Below are positions 13,285-14,291 of a stretch of 14,291 nucleotides of DNA, in pieces (the first letter of the stretch is position 1; the number at the start of each line of letters is the position of its first letter). The stretch comes from DATJXG01 sp035500455 (lineage in GTDB: Bacteria; Acidobacteriota; Terriglobia; Terriglobales; Acidobacteriaceae), in assembly GCA_035500455.1 (NCBI GenBank), contig DATJXG010000438.1, positions 1 to 14,291 on the forward strand, read 5' to 3'. The position numbers were made by a program, and so were the translations under genes. The notes under the pieces were generated by a model, which worked only from the letters and a program-made list of their open reading frames with translations, did no database searches and was not told the DNA's origin.

Positions 13285-13541
13285 GAGAACGGTTCCGGTA
13301 AAATCTGTATTGGGCGCGGCGAGCGGTGACGGCATAGGTTTTCCAACAACACTCCATAGAGAACTTATCTAAGTGTGGCAGTTTGCGCCACCGACTTCAT
13401 TGCGCACTCACACTGTTCTTCTATTCTGTGTCATTCCGGAGCGAAGCGCTCCGCGCCCGTACCTGTAACACTGCGGCGACGTGCCGGATGCAAAGATTGC
13501 CGGATGTAAAACCGAGCGGAAAACCGGCCGGGTTAGTTTGT
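13285..13541. other. Spacer between tRNA-Thr and tRNA-Tyr with possible second promoter
   Basis: This 257-bp spacer has no supported gene. TTGCGC (13400-13405), 16 nt, then TATTCT (13422-13427) is a plausible separate promoter for tRNA-Tyr. A palindrome GGAGCG-AAG-CGCTCC (13438-13452) follows a TGTCATTC head (13429) like that of the 9478-9642 element, which suggests a short relic of that repeat. Confidence 0.4.
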
Positions 13542-13630
13542 GCACAGGTGGGTGAGTGGTTAAAGCCGGCAGACTGTAAATCTGCTCCTCCTAGCGAGGT
13601 ACGAAGGTTCGAATCCTTCCCTGTGCACCA
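13542..13630 (+). tRNA. tRNA-Tyr (anticodon GUA)
   Basis: An 89-nt class II tRNA with a long variable arm and encoded CCA. The acceptor GCACAGG (13542-13548) pairs with CCTGTGC. The anticodon stem GCAGA/TCTGC encloses CTGTAAA, giving GTA. The T-arm is GAAGG-TTCGAAT-CCTTC. Confidence 0.98.
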
Positions 13631-13647
13631 GGGATTTGCAAAGTAGT

Positions 13648-13667
13648 GCCGGCGTCTCGCCGGCTTT
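13648..13667. terminator. GC-rich hairpin after tRNA-Tyr
   Basis: GCCGGCG-TCT-CGCCGGC (13648-13664) followed by TTT. The 7-bp all-GC stem could end or slow transcription after tRNA-Tyr, but the T-run is short. It may equally be an intergenic palindrome of the kind seen elsewhere in the window. Confidence 0.3.
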
Positions 13668-13698
13668 GGACGGATAGGACGAAGGCCGTTTCAAGAAA

Positions 13699-13953
13699 AT
13701 GGATCGGGCGGGCGAGTTGGACGTAAGAAAGAAGTTCGTGCTGGCGTTGATCGCCTATGCCATATTGGCGATTCTGGCGATGAGCACGCTGTCTAATCAG
13801 CCGATCCGGATATTCGACGTCGATGTTCAGCTGCGGACGGCAACGCTGCTGATTCTTGGCCTGTTTGCCTTCCGCGCGGCGCTGTACTACTGGCGAACTC
13901 GCCTGGAAAAAGCGGACGAAGAGCAGAAGCCAGCCGGCCCTGTAGAGACGTAG
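13699..13953 (+). CDS. Small two-helix membrane protein inside the tRNA cluster
   Basis: An 84-residue protein of unknown function. It has two hydrophobic segments (about 13-29 and 47-65) around a short loop (SNQPIRIFDVDVQLRTA), a basic R..RK start and a charged C-terminus (TRLEKADEEQKPAG). The topology looks like a helical hairpin with both ends in the cytoplasm. No strong Shine-Dalgarno precedes the ATG. The stop codon lies inside a hairpin (13946-13965). It probably shares a transcript with the tRNAs if it is real. The orderly membrane-protein composition argues that it is. Confidence 0.68.
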   Translation: MDRAGELDVRKKFVLALIAYAILAILAMSTLSNQPIRIFDVDVQLRTATLLILGLFAFRAALYYWRTRLEKADEEQKPAGPVET

Positions 13954-13965
13954 CTCGCTACGTCT
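13946..13965. other. 9-bp stem hairpin over the stop codon of the small membrane protein gene
   Basis: AGACGTAGC-TC-GCTACGTCT is a perfect palindrome with a 2-nt spacer. It contains the TAG at 13951-13953. It could be a 3'-end stabilising or terminating structure, but AAGAGG rather than T's follows. A second perfect hairpin, GACGCAGC-AA-GCTGCGTC (14037-14054), precedes the next tRNA. Confidence 0.5.
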
Positions 13966-14077
13966 AAGAGGAGCGGCAAGCGGCGCCGATCGGATGAAGG
14001 CGCAGCCGACAGCGGCGGCGCAGAGCCGCCAGGCAAGACGCAGCAAGCTGCGTCACAGGGAGCGTAGGAAAGTTCAG

Positions 14078-14153
<76 letters not shown>

Positions 14154-14215
14154 GAAATTCGGTCCCAGTAGCGGTTTTGCTGACGACCGACGACTGAAGA
14201 CTGACGACTGCACGG

Positions 14216-14290
14216 GCGGGAGTAACTCAGTGGTAGAGTCACAGCCTTCCAAGCTGTTGGTCGCGGGTTCGATTCCCGTCTCCCGCTCCA
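14216..14290 (+). tRNA. tRNA-Gly (anticodon UCC)
   Basis: A 75-nt cloverleaf with encoded CCA, ending one base before the window end. The acceptor GCGGGAG (14216-14222) pairs with CTCCCGC. The anticodon stem ACAGC/GCTGT encloses CTTCCAA, giving TCC, which reads GGA. A Thr-Tyr-Gly-Thr set precedes tufB in E. coli, so a similar gene may follow here. Confidence 0.98.
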
Positions 14291-14291
14291 G

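Noticed and set aside
12927..13352. Leftward ORF with GEGIRTPDPLITNQMLYRLSY
   Set aside because: This sentence is the familiar mistranslation of the antisense of a tRNA gene, here tRNA-Thr at 13209-13284.

Overview
This 14.3 kb window is GC-rich, densely coding bacterial chromosome. I infer an Acidobacteriota (Terriglobia/Koribacter-like) origin. The grounds are small secreted carboxypeptidase-regulatory-like proteins, a LysW-like zinc ribbon, an M28 peptidase with an FN3-like tail, and many intergenic palindromes built on words such as CCTTCGTG, CTCGGCGATTTAAG and GCGAAGCGAAGGACC. This placement rests on recall and was not checked by a search.

Layout. 60-1955 (+): a RecQ helicase that lacks the usual RQC winged helix. 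Convergent with it, 2111-2680 (-): a DUF2007-like protein with a C-terminal zinc ribbon. 2919-5231 (-): a bifunctional class A penicillin-binding protein (PBP1A type). 6539 down to 5498 (-): a three-gene unit of a LysW-like acidic zinc-ribbon protein followed by two small exported beta-sandwich proteins, behind a good sigma70-type promoter. 6810-8198 (+): a secreted M28 metallopeptidase. 8621-9445 (+): a rhomboid-fold membrane protein that has lost most catalytic-site residues. 11609 down to 9695 (-): ccdA, a tlpA-like gene and a dsbD-N gene, a likely operon that splits the three functions of DsbD over three genes. 11845-12879 (-): an unrecognised membrane-anchored protein. 13209-14290 (+): four tRNA genes (Thr-UGU, Tyr-GUA, Thr-GGU, Gly-UCC), each with an encoded CCA, with an 84-codon two-helix membrane protein gene between Tyr and the second Thr. 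This order resembles the tRNA cluster that precedes tuf in many bacteria, so tuf may follow the window.

The genes are mostly housekeeping or envelope functions: DNA repair, peptidoglycan synthesis, extracytoplasmic thiol reduction, exported proteins and translation. I see no phage, transposase, CRISPR array or defence island. The least ordinary parts are the large intergenic palindromes (8260-8499, 9478-9642), the pseudo-rhomboid, the split DsbD operon, the LysW-like gene without the canonical EDWGE tail, and the RecQ domain architecture.
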